A stretch of 64,000 bases of DNA, from the NCBI RefSeq assembly GCF_020215705.1, contig NZ_JAIWNB010000001.1, forward strand, positions 930,001 to 994,000, read 5' to 3'. The notes under the pieces are model-generated. The model did no database searches and was not told where the DNA came from. It saw only the letters and a list, made by a program, of their open reading frames with translations. This document shows positions 16,165-25,018 of the stretch, piece after piece (position 1 is the first letter of the stretch; every line of letters starts with the position of its first letter). The position numbers and the translations under genes were made by a program. Source of the DNA: Nonomuraea aurantiaca (GTDB lineage: Bacteria > Actinomycetota > Actinomycetes > Streptosporangiales > Streptosporangiaceae).

Positions 16165-17330
16165 CTGACCGTATGGACGAGCGGCTGCGCAGGTGGCGGC
16201 TGGTGCTGGGCGGTGGCGACGCCGACGGCATCTGCGCCGGCCGCCAAGGCGGTGCGGGCGTCGGCGGGCTCGAGGGCGCCGACGCGGACATGGACCGGGC
16301 GCTGGCCGCCGTGTACGACCGCGTCGGCGGCCTCGGCGCCTCGGCGCCCCGGGTGGCGCGGTGGCTGGGCGACATCAGAACCTATTTCCCCTCGACCGTC
16401 GTCCAGGTCATGCAGAAGGACGCGATCCAGCGGCTCAACCTCACCAGGCTGCTGCTCGAACCCGAGATGCTGGAGGCCGTCGAGCCCGACGTACACCTGG
16501 TCGGCACGCTGCTGGCGCTCAACCGGGTCATGCCCGACCAGGCACGCGAGTCGGCCAGGGCGGTGGTGCGCAAGGTCGTACAGGAGCTCGAACGCAGGCT
16601 CGCCCAGAAGACCCGGGCCGCCGTCACCGGCGCGCTCGACCGCTCGGCCAGGACCCACCGGCCCAAGCGGGTGTCCGACATCGACTGGGACCGGACGATC
16701 AGGGCGAACCTCAAGAACTACCTGCCCGAGAAGAACACGGTCGTGCCCTCGCAGCTCGTCGGCTACGCGCGCCGGCAGCGGTCCGTGCAACGCGAGGTGG
16801 TGCTCGCCATCGACCAGAGCGGGTCGATGGCGGCCTCGGTGGTCTATTCGAGCGTGTTCGGCGCGGTGCTGGCCTCGATGCGGTCGCTCAAGACGTCGCT
16901 GGTGGTGTTCGACACGGCCGTGGTGGACCTGACGGATCAGCTGCATGACCCGGTCGAGCTGCTGTTCGGCACGCAGCTGGGCGGCGGTACGGACATCAAC
17001 CGGGCCATCGCCTACAGCCAGGGCCTCATCTCGCGGCCGGCCAACTCGATCTTCATCCTCATCAGCGACCTCTACGAGGGCGGCATGCGGCAGGAGATGC
17101 TGCGCAGGGTCGCCGCGATGACCCAGGCGGGTGTCCAGGTGATCGTGCTGCTGGCGCTGTCCGACGAGGGCGCGCCCTTCTACGACCACGAGAACGCCGC
17201 CGCGCTGGCCGCGATGGGAGTCCCGGCCTTCGCGTGCACGCCTGACGCGTTCCCGGACCTGATGGCCGCCGCGATCGAGCGCCGCGACATCGCCCAGTGG
17301 GCCGAACGGCACGTCGGCATGGATTCCTGA
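16161..17330 (+). CDS. VWA-domain protein of the MoxR system
   Basis: A 389-residue protein from ATG 16161, overlapping the previous stop. The N-terminal half is helical. The C-terminal half is a von Willebrand A domain with a complete metal site: Asp218-x-Ser220-x-Ser222 in AIDQSGSM, Thr277 in GGGTDIN and Asp303 in LISDLYEGG. VWA partners of MoxR ATPases act as substrate adaptors or chelatase-like subunits. It is the last gene of the operon; a perfect hairpin follows ten bases after the stop. Protein interaction controlled by Mg binding is the expected role. Confidence 0.9.
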   Translation: MTDRMDERLRRWRLVLGGGDADGICAGRQGGAGVGGLEGADADMDRALAAVYDRVGGLGASAPRVARWLGDIRTYFPSTVVQVMQKDAIQRLNLTRLLLEPEMLEAVEPDVHLVGTLLALNRVMPDQARESARAVVRKVVQELERRLAQKTRAAVTGALDRSARTHRPKRVSDIDWDRTIRANLKNYLPEKNTVVPSQLVGYARRQRSVQREVVLAIDQSGSMAASVVYSSVFGAVLASMRSLKTSLVVFDTAVVDLTDQLHDPVELLFGTQLGGGTDINRAIAYSQGLISRPANSIFILISDLYEGGMRQEMLRRVAAMTQAGVQVIVLLALSDEGAPFYDHENAAALAAMGVPAFACTPDAFPDLMAAAIERRDIAQWAERHVGMDS

Positions 17331-17340
17331 AACGCTGCGA

Positions 17341-17369
17341 AAGGGCCGCGACGCCAGGTCGCGGCCCTT
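17341..17369. terminator. Bidirectional hairpin terminator
   Basis: A perfect 12-bp stem (AAGGGCCGCGAC and its complement) with a GCCAG loop lies between the convergent VWA and MFS genes. The arms begin with AA and end with TT, so it can serve both strands. Confidence 0.85.
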
Positions 17370-17376
17370 GAGAAGC

Positions 17377-18822
17377 TCAGTGCCCCGCTTGCTCCACGCT
17401 GGCCTTGCGCGGCAGCAGGTACGCCAGCAGGAAGGTCAGCACCAGCAGCCCGATCTCGACCCAGATGGTGACCTGCATCGCCGAGCCGAAGCTCCACTGG
17501 CTCTTGAGCAGGTTGAAGAAGAGCGTGCCGAGCAGGGCGCTGCCGAGCGCGCCGCCGAGCTGCTGGGTCGCGGTCAGCGTGCCCGACGCCGAGCCGGACT
17601 CGTGCGGCTCGACCCCCGAGAGCACGATGTCGAAGAACGGCGCCATGGTCAGCCCCATCCCGATGCCCACGAAGGCCAGACCGGGGGACAGCTGCCAGGG
17701 GCTGACGTCGGTGTCGACCAGGTGGATGGTCAGGCCCAGCACCCCCGCTCCCACCGCCATCACCGCGGTGCCGATCTGTAGCAGGCCGCGGCCGAGCTTC
17801 TCCTGCAGGCCCGACATGGCCAGGCCGAAGCCGATCACGCCGCCGATGGCCTGCGGCAGACCGGTGAGGCCGGCCTTGAGTGGGCTGTAGCCGAGCCCGA
17901 CCTGGGTGTAGAGGGTGAAGACGAGGCTGAGGCCGATCATGCCGGTGAAGAAGGCCAGCCCGGCCACCAGCCCGCCGGTGAAGGCGCGCTTGCGGAACAG
18001 GCTCGGCGTGACCAGCGGGTCCTTTCCTGAAGCGGCGCGGCGGCTCTCGTACCGGCCGAAGACGGCGAACACCACGATCGAGGCGGCCATCGACACGAAC
18101 GTCCAGGCGGGCCAGTCCAGCTCGCGGCCCTGGATGAGCGGGAAGATCAGCAGGAACGCGGCGGCCGACACCAGCAGCATGCCGACCAGGTCGAGCTTGG
18201 TGGCGTTGGAGAGCCTGAACTCCGGCAGGAACCGCATCCCGGCCAGCGCGGCGGCCAGCCCGAGGGGCAGGTTGATCAGGAAGATCATGCGCCAGCCGGT
18301 GCCGAACAGGTCGGCGTCGATCAGCCAGCCGGCCAGGATCGGACCGCCCACGGACGAGATCGTCATGACCGGGCCGAACATGCCGAACGCCTTGCCCATC
18401 TCCTGCGGCGGGAACATCTCCTTGATCAGGCCGAGTCCCTGCGGCAGCATCACGGCGCCGAACAGGCCCTGCACCACGCGCCCGGCGATCAACATCTCCG
18501 GGTTCGCGGCGATCCCGCACAGCAATGAGGCGGCGGTGAAGCCCAGGGCGCCGATCACGAACATGCGCTTGCGGCCGTAGAGGTCGCCGAGCCGGCCACC
18601 GGTGATCAGGCCGACCGCCATGGCCAGCGTGTAACCGGCCACCAGCCACTGCACCAGGCTCGACGAGCCGCCCAGATCCTTCTGGATGGTCGGCGCGGCG
18701 ATGGAGGTGACCAGCGCGTCCAGCAGGTCCATGACCTCGGCGGCCAGGATGACGAACAGCGCGACCCAGCGCCAGCGGTAGGGCTGGACCTCCGAGCCCG
18801 CCTGGGGGGCGGTGACGGTCAT
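17377..18822 (-). CDS. DHA2-family (14-TM) drug efflux MFS transporter
   Basis: A 481-residue protein from ATG 18822, with AAGGAGT seven bases upstream; an earlier in-frame start at 18843 is not needed. Motif A is GGRLGDLYGRKRMFVIG after helix 2, and the first helix region has LDALVTSIAAPTIQKDLGG, the usual DHA2 start. Length and helix count fit the EmrB/QacA type, which expels drugs with the proton gradient. It is divergent from a TetR gene with operator-like repeats between, the classic self-regulated efflux arrangement. The substrate is unknown. Confidence 0.92.
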   Translation of the reverse strand: MTVTAPQAGSEVQPYRWRWVALFVILAAEVMDLLDALVTSIAAPTIQKDLGGSSSLVQWLVAGYTLAMAVGLITGGRLGDLYGRKRMFVIGALGFTAASLLCGIAANPEMLIAGRVVQGLFGAVMLPQGLGLIKEMFPPQEMGKAFGMFGPVMTISSVGGPILAGWLIDADLFGTGWRMIFLINLPLGLAAALAGMRFLPEFRLSNATKLDLVGMLLVSAAAFLLIFPLIQGRELDWPAWTFVSMAASIVVFAVFGRYESRRAASGKDPLVTPSLFRKRAFTGGLVAGLAFFTGMIGLSLVFTLYTQVGLGYSPLKAGLTGLPQAIGGVIGFGLAMSGLQEKLGRGLLQIGTAVMAVGAGVLGLTIHLVDTDVSPWQLSPGLAFVGIGMGLTMAPFFDIVLSGVEPHESGSASGTLTATQQLGGALGSALLGTLFFNLLKSQWSFGSAMQVTIWVEIGLLVLTFLLAYLLPRKASVEQAGH

Positions 18823-18854
18823 GAGGACTCCTTGGTAGAACACCGTTTCATACT

Positions 18855-18902
18855 ACGAACACTGTTCGCTACGAACACTGTTTTATTGGCGAACGGCGTT
18901 CG
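18855..18902. promoter_or_regulatory. TetR operator array between efflux pump and regulator
   Basis: Two perfect 13-bp dyads, CGAACACTGTTCG (18856-18868) and CGAACGGCGTTCG (18890-18902), flank a third related site ACGAACACTGTT (18871-18882) that repeats the first with a 16-bp offset. A further half site with TGTTCG lies at 18914-18920. The array covers the only gap between the divergent genes, so binding would control both promoters. Confidence 0.8.
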
Positions 18903-18922
18903 TGTCAAGTACAATGTTCGTC

Positions 18923-19645
18923 ATGGGAAGCAGCGAGAACGTCCCGACCCCGCCGTGGCGCAAGGCGCGTAAGCCGGTTCAGCTCAGGCGGCAGCTCAGC
19001 CAGGACCTGATCGTCGAGACGGGATTGCGGATCCTTGACGCCGAGGGTCTCGACGGGCTGAGCATGCGCCGCGTCGCGCAGGAGCTCGACACCGGGCCCG
19101 CCTCGCTCTACGCGCACGTCGCCAACAAGGAGGAGCTCCTGGAGCTCATCTATGACCGGGTGCTCGGCGAGATCCACCTGGCCGACCCCGACCCGGCGCG
19201 CTGGAAGGAGCAGCTGCGCGAGTACGCGATCGAGTGCCACCGGGTGCTGGGCAGCCATGCCGACGTGGCCAGGGCCGCGCTGGCCAGCATCCCCATCGGC
19301 CCGAACGCGCTGCGGATCGCCGAATACGTCTTCGGCCTGCTCATCGACGCGGGCATGTCGCCGCGTGACGCCTCGCTCGCCGTCGACCGGATCGCCCTCT
19401 ACATCTCCGGCGACGCCTTCGAAGGCTCGCTGCACTTCGGCAGGATGCGGGCCACGGGTCTCGGCCTGGAGGAATACTTCAAGTCGTTCGTCGGCCACAT
19501 CGAGAGCCACTACCGCGCCCTGCCTCCCGAGCAGTTCCCGCACATCAGCGAGCACGTCGACGATCTGATCGCCGAGGGCGGGCGGGCGCGCTTCGAGTAC
19601 GGCCTCGATCTGATGATCGACGGTCTCGCTTCCCGGATGCCTTAG
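18923..19645 (+). CDS. TetR-family repressor
   Basis: A 240-residue protein from ATG 18923 (GTG 18902 in frame would overlap an operator). The HTH is in residues 35-70: ILDAEGLDGLSMRRVAQEL then GPASLYAHVANKEELLELI. The C-terminal domain, including VDRIALYISGDAFEGSLH, resembles the TetR C-terminal class that binds lipophilic drugs. It is divergent from the DHA2 pump and should repress the pump and itself until a drug binds. A hairpin follows the stop. Confidence 0.92.
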   Translation: MGSSENVPTPPWRKARKPVQLRRQLSQDLIVETGLRILDAEGLDGLSMRRVAQELDTGPASLYAHVANKEELLELIYDRVLGEIHLADPDPARWKEQLREYAIECHRVLGSHADVARAALASIPIGPNALRIAEYVFGLLIDAGMSPRDASLAVDRIALYISGDAFEGSLHFGRMRATGLGLEEYFKSFVGHIESHYRALPPEQFPHISEHVDDLIAEGGRARFEYGLDLMIDGLASRMP

Positions 19646-19663
19646 GCCCGCAGGCCCCGGGTT

Positions 19664-19685
19664 CCCTAAGCCCAAGGGCCTAGGG
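19664..19685 (+). terminator. Hairpin after TetR gene
   Basis: Stem CCCTAAGCC / GGCCTAGGG with one mismatch, 18 bp after the TetR stop and before the next MFS gene. No T-run follows, as is common at this GC content. Confidence 0.45.
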
Positions 19686-19732
19686 CCGGCGCCCGATGTG
19701 CTGACCGGGGTGTTCGGCATAGTTTGCCGGAC

Positions 19733-21106
19733 ATGACCGCAACTCTTGAAGCACCTCCCGTCAGTGTGGTGTCGGCGAAGTACCGGGCGCTCAGCGTGGG
19801 GCTGGTGGCGCTCGTCATGTTGGTGGCGTTCGAGGCGATGGCGGTGGCGACGGCGATGCCCGTCGTGGCGCGCGAGCTCGGCGGCATGCACCTGTACAAC
19901 CTGGCCTTCAGCGCCACCCTCGCGGCCAGCGTGATCGCCACCGTGCTCGGTGGCAGGTGGAGCGATGTGAAAGGCCCGCTGCCGCCGGTCGGCACCGGCG
20001 TGGCGGGCTTCGTGGCCGGACTGCTGGTGGCCGGGTTCGCCCCGAACATGGAGGTGTTCGTCGCCGGGCGGTTCATCCAGGGGCTCGGCGCGGGCCTGAT
20101 CCAGGTGGCCCTCTATGTGCTCGTGGCGAGGGTCTATCCGGGTGAGATGCATCCCAGGGTGTTCGCGCTGTTCTCGGCCGCCTGGGTGGTGCCCTCCATG
20201 GTCGGCCCGGCCATCGCGGGGTTCGTGGTGGAGAACGCCGACTGGCGGTGGATCTTCCTCGGCGTCTCCCTGATCGTCGTGCCCAGCGCGCTGCTCCTGT
20301 GGCGCGGCACCGCGGGCGCCGGCCTCAGCGGCGGCGACGCCGAGCCCGCCCCCGGCCTCGGGCGCAAGCTGGTCTGGGCCACGCTGACCGCCGTCGCCGC
20401 CGCGCTGATCCAGTACGGCAGCGCGCTCCAGCTCCGCGGCCTGCCCCTGCTCGCGGCCGGGATCGTCCTGCTTGCTGTGTCCCTGCCCAGGTTGCTGCCC
20501 CGCGGCTCGCTCCGGGCCGCCCGCGGGCTGCCGAGCGCTCCCGTGCTCCGCGGCCTGGCCTACGGCTCGCTGATGGCGGCCCAGGTCCTCATCCCGCTCA
20601 TGCTGATCAGCGAGCGTGGCCTGACGCCCACCGGCGCCGGCATCGTCCTGACCGTCGGCGCGCTCGGCTGGTCCACCGGATCCTGGATCAAGGGCCGCGG
20701 CGCCATCAGCCACCTGGCCGCGCTGCGCGGTGGCGCCATCATGATCGCCGCCGGCATCGCGCTGATGTCGCTCGTGCTGGTCGACTCCGTGCCGATCGCC
20801 CTCGCGTACGTGGCCATGGCCATCTCCGGGCTCGGCATCGGCGCGCTGCACCCCACGGTGTCCGTACTGGTGCTGGAGATGTCCGCGCCGGGAGAGGCGG
20901 GCCAGAACACCGCGGCCCTCGGCGTCGGCGAGTCCGTGTTCACCGTCGTTGCCGTCGCCGTCACCGGAGCCCTGTTCACCGCCACCGGCGAGACCTATCT
21001 GGTGGGCCTCGCCTTCACCTTCGCCCTCGCCGTACTGGCTGCCGTCATCGCCCCGCGTTTTGCCCAGCACACGAAGGCAGGCACACTGGAAGGAGTCGTT
21101 TCGTAG
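19733..21106 (+). CDS. MFS transporter
   Basis: A 457-residue membrane protein from ATG 19733. The first helix is LVALVMLVAFEAMAVATAMP, with GGMHLYNLAFSATLAASVIA and a short loop GGRWSDVKGP at the motif-A place. FIQGLGAGLIQVALYVLVAR resembles the antiporter motif-C region. About 13-14 helices are predicted by eye. It is co-directional with the TetR gene but a hairpin separates them, and it lies 21 bp before the enolase-like gene, so it is more likely paired with that gene. Substrate unknown. Confidence 0.87.
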   Translation: MTATLEAPPVSVVSAKYRALSVGLVALVMLVAFEAMAVATAMPVVARELGGMHLYNLAFSATLAASVIATVLGGRWSDVKGPLPPVGTGVAGFVAGLLVAGFAPNMEVFVAGRFIQGLGAGLIQVALYVLVARVYPGEMHPRVFALFSAAWVVPSMVGPAIAGFVVENADWRWIFLGVSLIVVPSALLLWRGTAGAGLSGGDAEPAPGLGRKLVWATLTAVAAALIQYGSALQLRGLPLLAAGIVLLAVSLPRLLPRGSLRAARGLPSAPVLRGLAYGSLMAAQVLIPLMLISERGLTPTGAGIVLTVGALGWSTGSWIKGRGAISHLAALRGGAIMIAAGIALMSLVLVDSVPIALAYVAMAISGLGIGALHPTVSVLVLEMSAPGEAGQNTAALGVGESVFTVVAVAVTGALFTATGETYLVGLAFTFALAVLAAVIAPRFAQHTKAGTLEGVVS

Positions 21107-21127
21107 CTTCGTCGCAGAGGGGGGTAC

Positions 21128-22132
21128 ATGCCGCGAGTGCGGGAGCTAGAGGTCTTCCGGCTGGTCCTGCCGTATGGCAGGCGGTCGGAGAGCCTGCTCG
21201 TCAAGCTCACCGACTACGCCGGCATGACCGGCTGGGGTGAGGCGCTGGACCCGGAGCCCAAGACCTGGACCCGGCTGGAGGAGTCGCTGAGCGCCCAGCT
21301 CATCGGCGTCGACTGGGAGCATCCCGACGCCGTCGCGAGCGGCGACCCGGCCGTCGACATGGCCTGCTGGGACCTGTGGACCAGGATGCGCGGCGTGCCG
21401 CTCGCCGAGGCGATCGGCGGCACCCGCACCTCCTTGGTGGCCACCGTCCGGCTCGAACCGGACCCGTCGCTCGAGAGCCTGGTCTCACGGGTCAACCAGC
21501 AGGTCTGCGCGGGCTACGGCCACGTGACGCTGGACGTTCGTCCCGGCTGGGACGTCGAGCCGGTGCGGGCCGTACGCCTGGCCTATCCGGCCCTGACGCT
21601 GGCCGTCGACGGCGGCGGCGCTTACTCCGAGGGCGGCCAGCTCGTGGCGCTGGACTCCTACGGCGTCGAGGTCATCGAACGGCCCTTCCCCGTCGGCGAC
21701 GTCTACGCGCACGCCTCGCTGCAGGACGAGGTGGCGGCCTCGGTGGCGGTCGAGGTGCGCTCGTCGGCGGAGCTCGACGACTACCTGACCCTGCGGGCCG
21801 CGCGGGTGCTGATCCTGCGGCCCACCGCCTTCCCGTCGCTCAGCGAGGCCCGCCGGGCGCACGACCGGGCCGCCGCGGCCGGCTGGGACATCCAGTGCGC
21901 GGGCGGCCAGGGCGCCGGCCTGGCCCGGGCGGCCACGGTGGCGGTGGCCAGCCTGCCGGGGTGCACGCTGCCGTGCGACGTGACGCAGCCGCCACGCAAC
22001 AACCAGATCGTGACGCCGATCGTGGGGGCGAACGGCGGGGTGGTGGCGGTGCCGCTGACGCAGGCGGGGCTGGGGCACATCATCGACGAGGCCCGGGTAC
22101 GCCGGATGGCCAAGGACTCCTTTCGCGCGTGA
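21128..22132 (+). CDS. Enolase-superfamily protein without catalytic lysines
   Basis: A 334-residue protein with the enolase-superfamily layout: capping domain (VKLTDYAGMTGWGEA, DMACWDLWTRMRGVPL) then a barrel. It resembles o-succinylbenzoate synthase / N-acylamino-acid racemases (GYGHVTLDVRPGWD, LAVDGGGAY, VIERPF, CAGGQGAGLARAA). The KxK catalytic pair of that subgroup reads TLD, the second-side Lys is Arg (LILRPTAFP), and the third metal-ligand Asp is Val. The first two metal ligands (Asp in AVDG, Glu in IERP) remain. It is probably inactive in the normal racemase or synthase reaction and may be a pseudoenzyme or have new chemistry. RBS GAGGGGGG precedes the ATG. Confidence 0.78.
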   Translation: MPRVRELEVFRLVLPYGRRSESLLVKLTDYAGMTGWGEALDPEPKTWTRLEESLSAQLIGVDWEHPDAVASGDPAVDMACWDLWTRMRGVPLAEAIGGTRTSLVATVRLEPDPSLESLVSRVNQQVCAGYGHVTLDVRPGWDVEPVRAVRLAYPALTLAVDGGGAYSEGGQLVALDSYGVEVIERPFPVGDVYAHASLQDEVAASVAVEVRSSAELDDYLTLRAARVLILRPTAFPSLSEARRAHDRAAAAGWDIQCAGGQGAGLARAATVAVASLPGCTLPCDVTQPPRNNQIVTPIVGANGGVVAVPLTQAGLGHIIDEARVRRMAKDSFRA

Positions 22133-22168
22133 CGCGGTGCCAAGAGCTCGCGGTCCTTTGGCGTGTGG

Positions 22169-22874
22169 TCAGGCGAGCGGGTTGAGAACGAGGTATCCGT
22201 CCAAGCGGGAGACCTGGCCGGTGCCCGGGTCAGGAGGAAGGGCGTGGCCGAGGTCATGGGCGCGGACTTCGCCGATCCACTGGTCGTGCTGATACTCGTG
22301 GTTGATCAGGGCGACCAGGAGGTGGCGGGCGACAACGGTGAGCTGGCCCGGCGCGGTGACGCGGCCGCCGGCGATGTCGTTCATCCGGGCGTGTACGCGT
22401 TCAGCGACGGTGTCGCGAAACGCGGTGAGCCGTTCGACGGTGGGTGCGGCGGCGGGATCGGCCGGGGCGGTCAGGACGGCGCGGCTGGCGCGCTCACCGC
22501 CGGCCAGCGCGCCGGCGATGCGCGGCGCGTACGTAGTCGGCGAACGGCGCGTAGTACAGGCCCTTGATCCGGCCGTCGTCGTGCTCGACGTAGCCGCCGT
22601 AGGCGCGGCAGCCATGCAGGAGCTCCTGCAGCGGCGGGGCGTGCCCGTCGCGGTGATCGAGGGCCATCTGCAGGCAGGCCATGCCGCACGCGTGCCGGCA
22701 CCAGCGGCCGTACTCGACGCGGGTGCGTGCCCCCGAGGCCGGCCATCGTGGGTCATCAGCGGGATCGGCGCGCCCGCACGCCCGCCGCCGCGCCCAACTT
22801 GCCGCGGCGAAAACCGCCCGGCCGACCACAGACAGGAGCGACGCCGCACTTGACACGATCGCAGCCCATAGCAC
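22169..22874 (-). pseudogene. Broken gene(s): C39-like fragment and unassigned tail
   Basis: Two protein-like segments sit in different minus-strand frames. One (22494-22874) contains RWCRHACGMACLQMALDH and CRAYGGYVEHDDGRIKGLYY, which looks like the Cys-centred start of a C39-like papain-fold peptidase. The other (ending at 22169) contains VERLTAFRDTVAERVHARM and HLLVALINHEYQHDQWIGE, helical and unrecognised. They join near 22500 only through a frameshift, and the first has lost its His/Asp half. Either two remnants or one decayed gene. Assignment is weak. Confidence 0.4.
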
Positions 22875-23311
22875 TGCGCCGCCACCCTCGGCGGCCTGGC
22901 CGTCCTCATCTACCGGCGACGCACCGTCGGACCGGTTTCACCGCCACCACCCGCAACGACAAGCTCATGTACGCCGTACTGAGCATCACCATCGTGCTCG
23001 GTCTGGCCGCCACGGTGGCGGCCAACGTCATCGGGGGCGGCTACAACTATCGCGCCACCAGCTCGCCGTGGTTCCGGTCGATCTTCTTCTTCAGCCCGGA
23101 TCCCGCGCTGATGGCCGGTGCGCCGATCCTGTTCCAGGTGCACGTGCTCAGCGCTCTGCTGCTGTTCGCCATCTGGCCGTTCACCCGGCTGGTGCACATG
23201 CTCACCGCGCCCATCGGCTACCTGACCCGCCCCTACATCGTCTACCGCAGCCGCGCCGACCAGACCACCGGCGCCCGCGCGCCTCGGCGCGGCTGGGAAC
23301 CCTCACGCTGA
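22872..23311 (+). pseudogene. narI: narI remnant (nitrate reductase gamma subunit), frameshifted
   Basis: The C-terminal part of NarI is clear from 22940: FTATTRNDKLMYAVLSITI, GGGYNYRATSSPWFRSIFF, then QVHVLSALLLFAIWPFTRL-VHMLTAP with both haem-ligand His residues. The preceding bit, TLGGLAVLIYRRRTVGPV, lies in another frame and would join after a one-base change near 22936. Upstream helices are absent, leaving about 145 of roughly 240 residues. No narG, narH or narJ is present. A non-functional relic. Confidence 0.75.
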
Positions 23312-23374
23312 TGGCCACTGCGCGTAACACCGATGTGGACCTGCTAGACATAGGGTCAACCCAAGGGAGCCCGT

Positions 23375-24514
23375 ATGGATCAGCTCAGTCTCGGCGTCGT
23401 GTCACACTCGCGCAAGGAGAACGAGCACCGGCTGGCCATCCACCCGCTGCACCTTGAGCGGATCGAAGCCGATCTTCAGCACCTCATCTACCTCGAACGC
23501 GGCTACGGCGAGCGTTTCGGCATCTCTGATGAGCAACTGGCGCCGCACGTGGCCGGGTTGCTGTCACGGGAGGAGCTGGTGGCGCGTTGCGATGTCATCC
23601 TGCTCCCCAAGCCCCTGGCCCAGGACCTCAAGGAGTTGCGCGACGGACAGATCCTGTGGGGCTGGCCGCACTGCGTACAGGACGAGGAAGTGACCCAGCT
23701 CGCGATCGACCGGCGACTCACTCTGATCGCCTTCGAGGCGATGAACCACTGGAACAGTGACGGCAGCTTCAACCTGCACGTCCTGCACAAGAACAATGAA
23801 ATGGCCGGCTACTGCTCGGTTCTGCACGCCCTGGCGCTCACCGGGAAGACCGGCGACTACGGGCGGCGGCTGCGGGCGGTCGTCATCAGCTTCGGCGCGA
23901 CCGGCCGGGGCGCGGTGACGGCCCTGAACGCGCACGGCGTCAACGACATCGATCTGCTCACCTTTCGCGACGTCACCGCGGTCGCCTCGCCCATCCACTC
24001 GGCGCGCATCGTGCGTTTCGAGCACGAGGCCGACGACCTCAACCGCAGTTACGCGCTCACCGACAGCGGCCGGATACCGCTCGCCTCGTTCATCGCCGAC
24101 CATGACATCGTCGTCAACTGCGTGCTCCAGAACACCGACAATCCGCTGATGTTCGCCAACAATGACGATCTGGCCGCCTTCGCGCCGGGCACTCTCATCG
24201 TGGACGTGTCGTGCGATGAGGGGATGGGCTTCAGCTGGGCGCGGCCCACGTCGTTCACCCAGCCGATGTTCGAGGTGGGGGACAAGGTCCATTACTACGC
24301 CGTCGACCACAGCCCGTCCTACCTGTGGGACTCCGCCACCTGGGAGATCAGCGAGTCCCTACTGCCGCATCTGCGGACGGTGCTCACCGGCCCCACGGCC
24401 TGGGACGAGAGCGACACCATCCGGCAAGCCATCGAGATCCGTGACGGCGTCATCCAGAACCCCGCCATCCTGTCCTTCCAGCATCGCTCACCGGACTACC
24501 CGCATCCGAACTGA
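23375..24514 (+). CDS. Alanine dehydrogenase/transhydrogenase-family protein
   Basis: A 379-residue protein with AGGGAG seven bases before ATG 23375. The N-terminal AlaDH/PNT domain has SRKENEHRLAIHP (the KE..R pattern of this family) and CDVILLPKPL; the NAD-binding part has VVISFGATGRGAVTALNAHG, then DHDIVVNCVLQNTDNPLMF and IVDVSCDEGMGFSW. Relatives are annotated as N5-(carboxyethyl)ornithine synthase-like or alanine dehydrogenase-like. The GATGRG loop replaces the usual GxGxxG form. It looks intact and stands alone between decayed genes. The true substrate is unknown. Confidence 0.8.
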   Translation: MDQLSLGVVSHSRKENEHRLAIHPLHLERIEADLQHLIYLERGYGERFGISDEQLAPHVAGLLSREELVARCDVILLPKPLAQDLKELRDGQILWGWPHCVQDEEVTQLAIDRRLTLIAFEAMNHWNSDGSFNLHVLHKNNEMAGYCSVLHALALTGKTGDYGRRLRAVVISFGATGRGAVTALNAHGVNDIDLLTFRDVTAVASPIHSARIVRFEHEADDLNRSYALTDSGRIPLASFIADHDIVVNCVLQNTDNPLMFANNDDLAAFAPGTLIVDVSCDEGMGFSWARPTSFTQPMFEVGDKVHYYAVDHSPSYLWDSATWEISESLLPHLRTVLTGPTAWDESDTIRQAIEIRDGVIQNPAILSFQHRSPDYPHPN

Positions 24515-24526
24515 AGCGTTGCGTGA

Positions 24527-24783
24527 TCATTCACAAAACGTGGCCTCGATCGCCCACAGAAACCGGAACCAGCGCAGCAGGTCCATCCCGTACGAGCGCT
24601 GCGTCGTCGGCGGTCGTCCGATCTCCTGTAAATCGCTCAGGTACACCGCGACCGGCCCAACTACCTGCCCGGCCGGATCAACCAGCCGGTAGGGCCCCAC
24701 ACATCTCCCGTCTCGACGAACGCACCCACCCTCGGCATGACCAACGCTGCGAGATCCCGCTGGGAATCGTCCCTTTCGATCAC
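24527..24783 (-). pseudogene. Site-specific integrase, N-terminal fragment
   Basis: About 85 residues of the SAM-like N-terminal domain of a tyrosine recombinase: VAVYLSDLQEIGRPPTTQR then SYGMDLLRWFRFLWAIE. The earlier part (VIERDDSQRDLAALVMPRV, GAFVETGDVWG) lies in another frame and rejoins at GPYRLVDPAG after a one-base loss near 24695. The catalytic domain is absent; the frame ends 13 bases from the stop of the dehydrogenase gene. It marks a former mobile element in this 22-25 kb decay zone. Confidence 0.72.
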
Positions 24784-25018
24784 GAGCCGGGACCATAGAC
24801 GCCCCTCTCAGTGCCTGTCTTCTGAACTCGACAAACACTCTCGTTAGTTCAGTCAACAGGTACACGAGGGCGGCCTGCAGGATGCGCAGGCACAACCCGC
24901 TCCATCGGGGTGTTTCATGACCGCCCAGCATTGACCAGGCAAAGTCACAAGACCGTTCGGGGCTCACGGCATGTTTCTTACCGGTATCTCGTGACGGCTA
25001 TGTGATCTAGCCCCCCTA
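24784..25018. other. Intergenic stretch, no gene seen
   Basis: No protein-like frame on either strand. Composition is less GC-rich than the surroundings, fitting old mobile-element debris next to the integrase fragment. Confidence 0.4.

Noticed and set aside
18905..21070. A 721-codon open frame on the minus strand
   Set aside because: It is antisense to the TetR and MFS genes, with His/Gly/Arg-rich composition and no family motif.
22872..23311. A functional nitrate reductase subunit
   Set aside because: The N-terminal helices are gone, a frameshift is present and narGHJ are absent.
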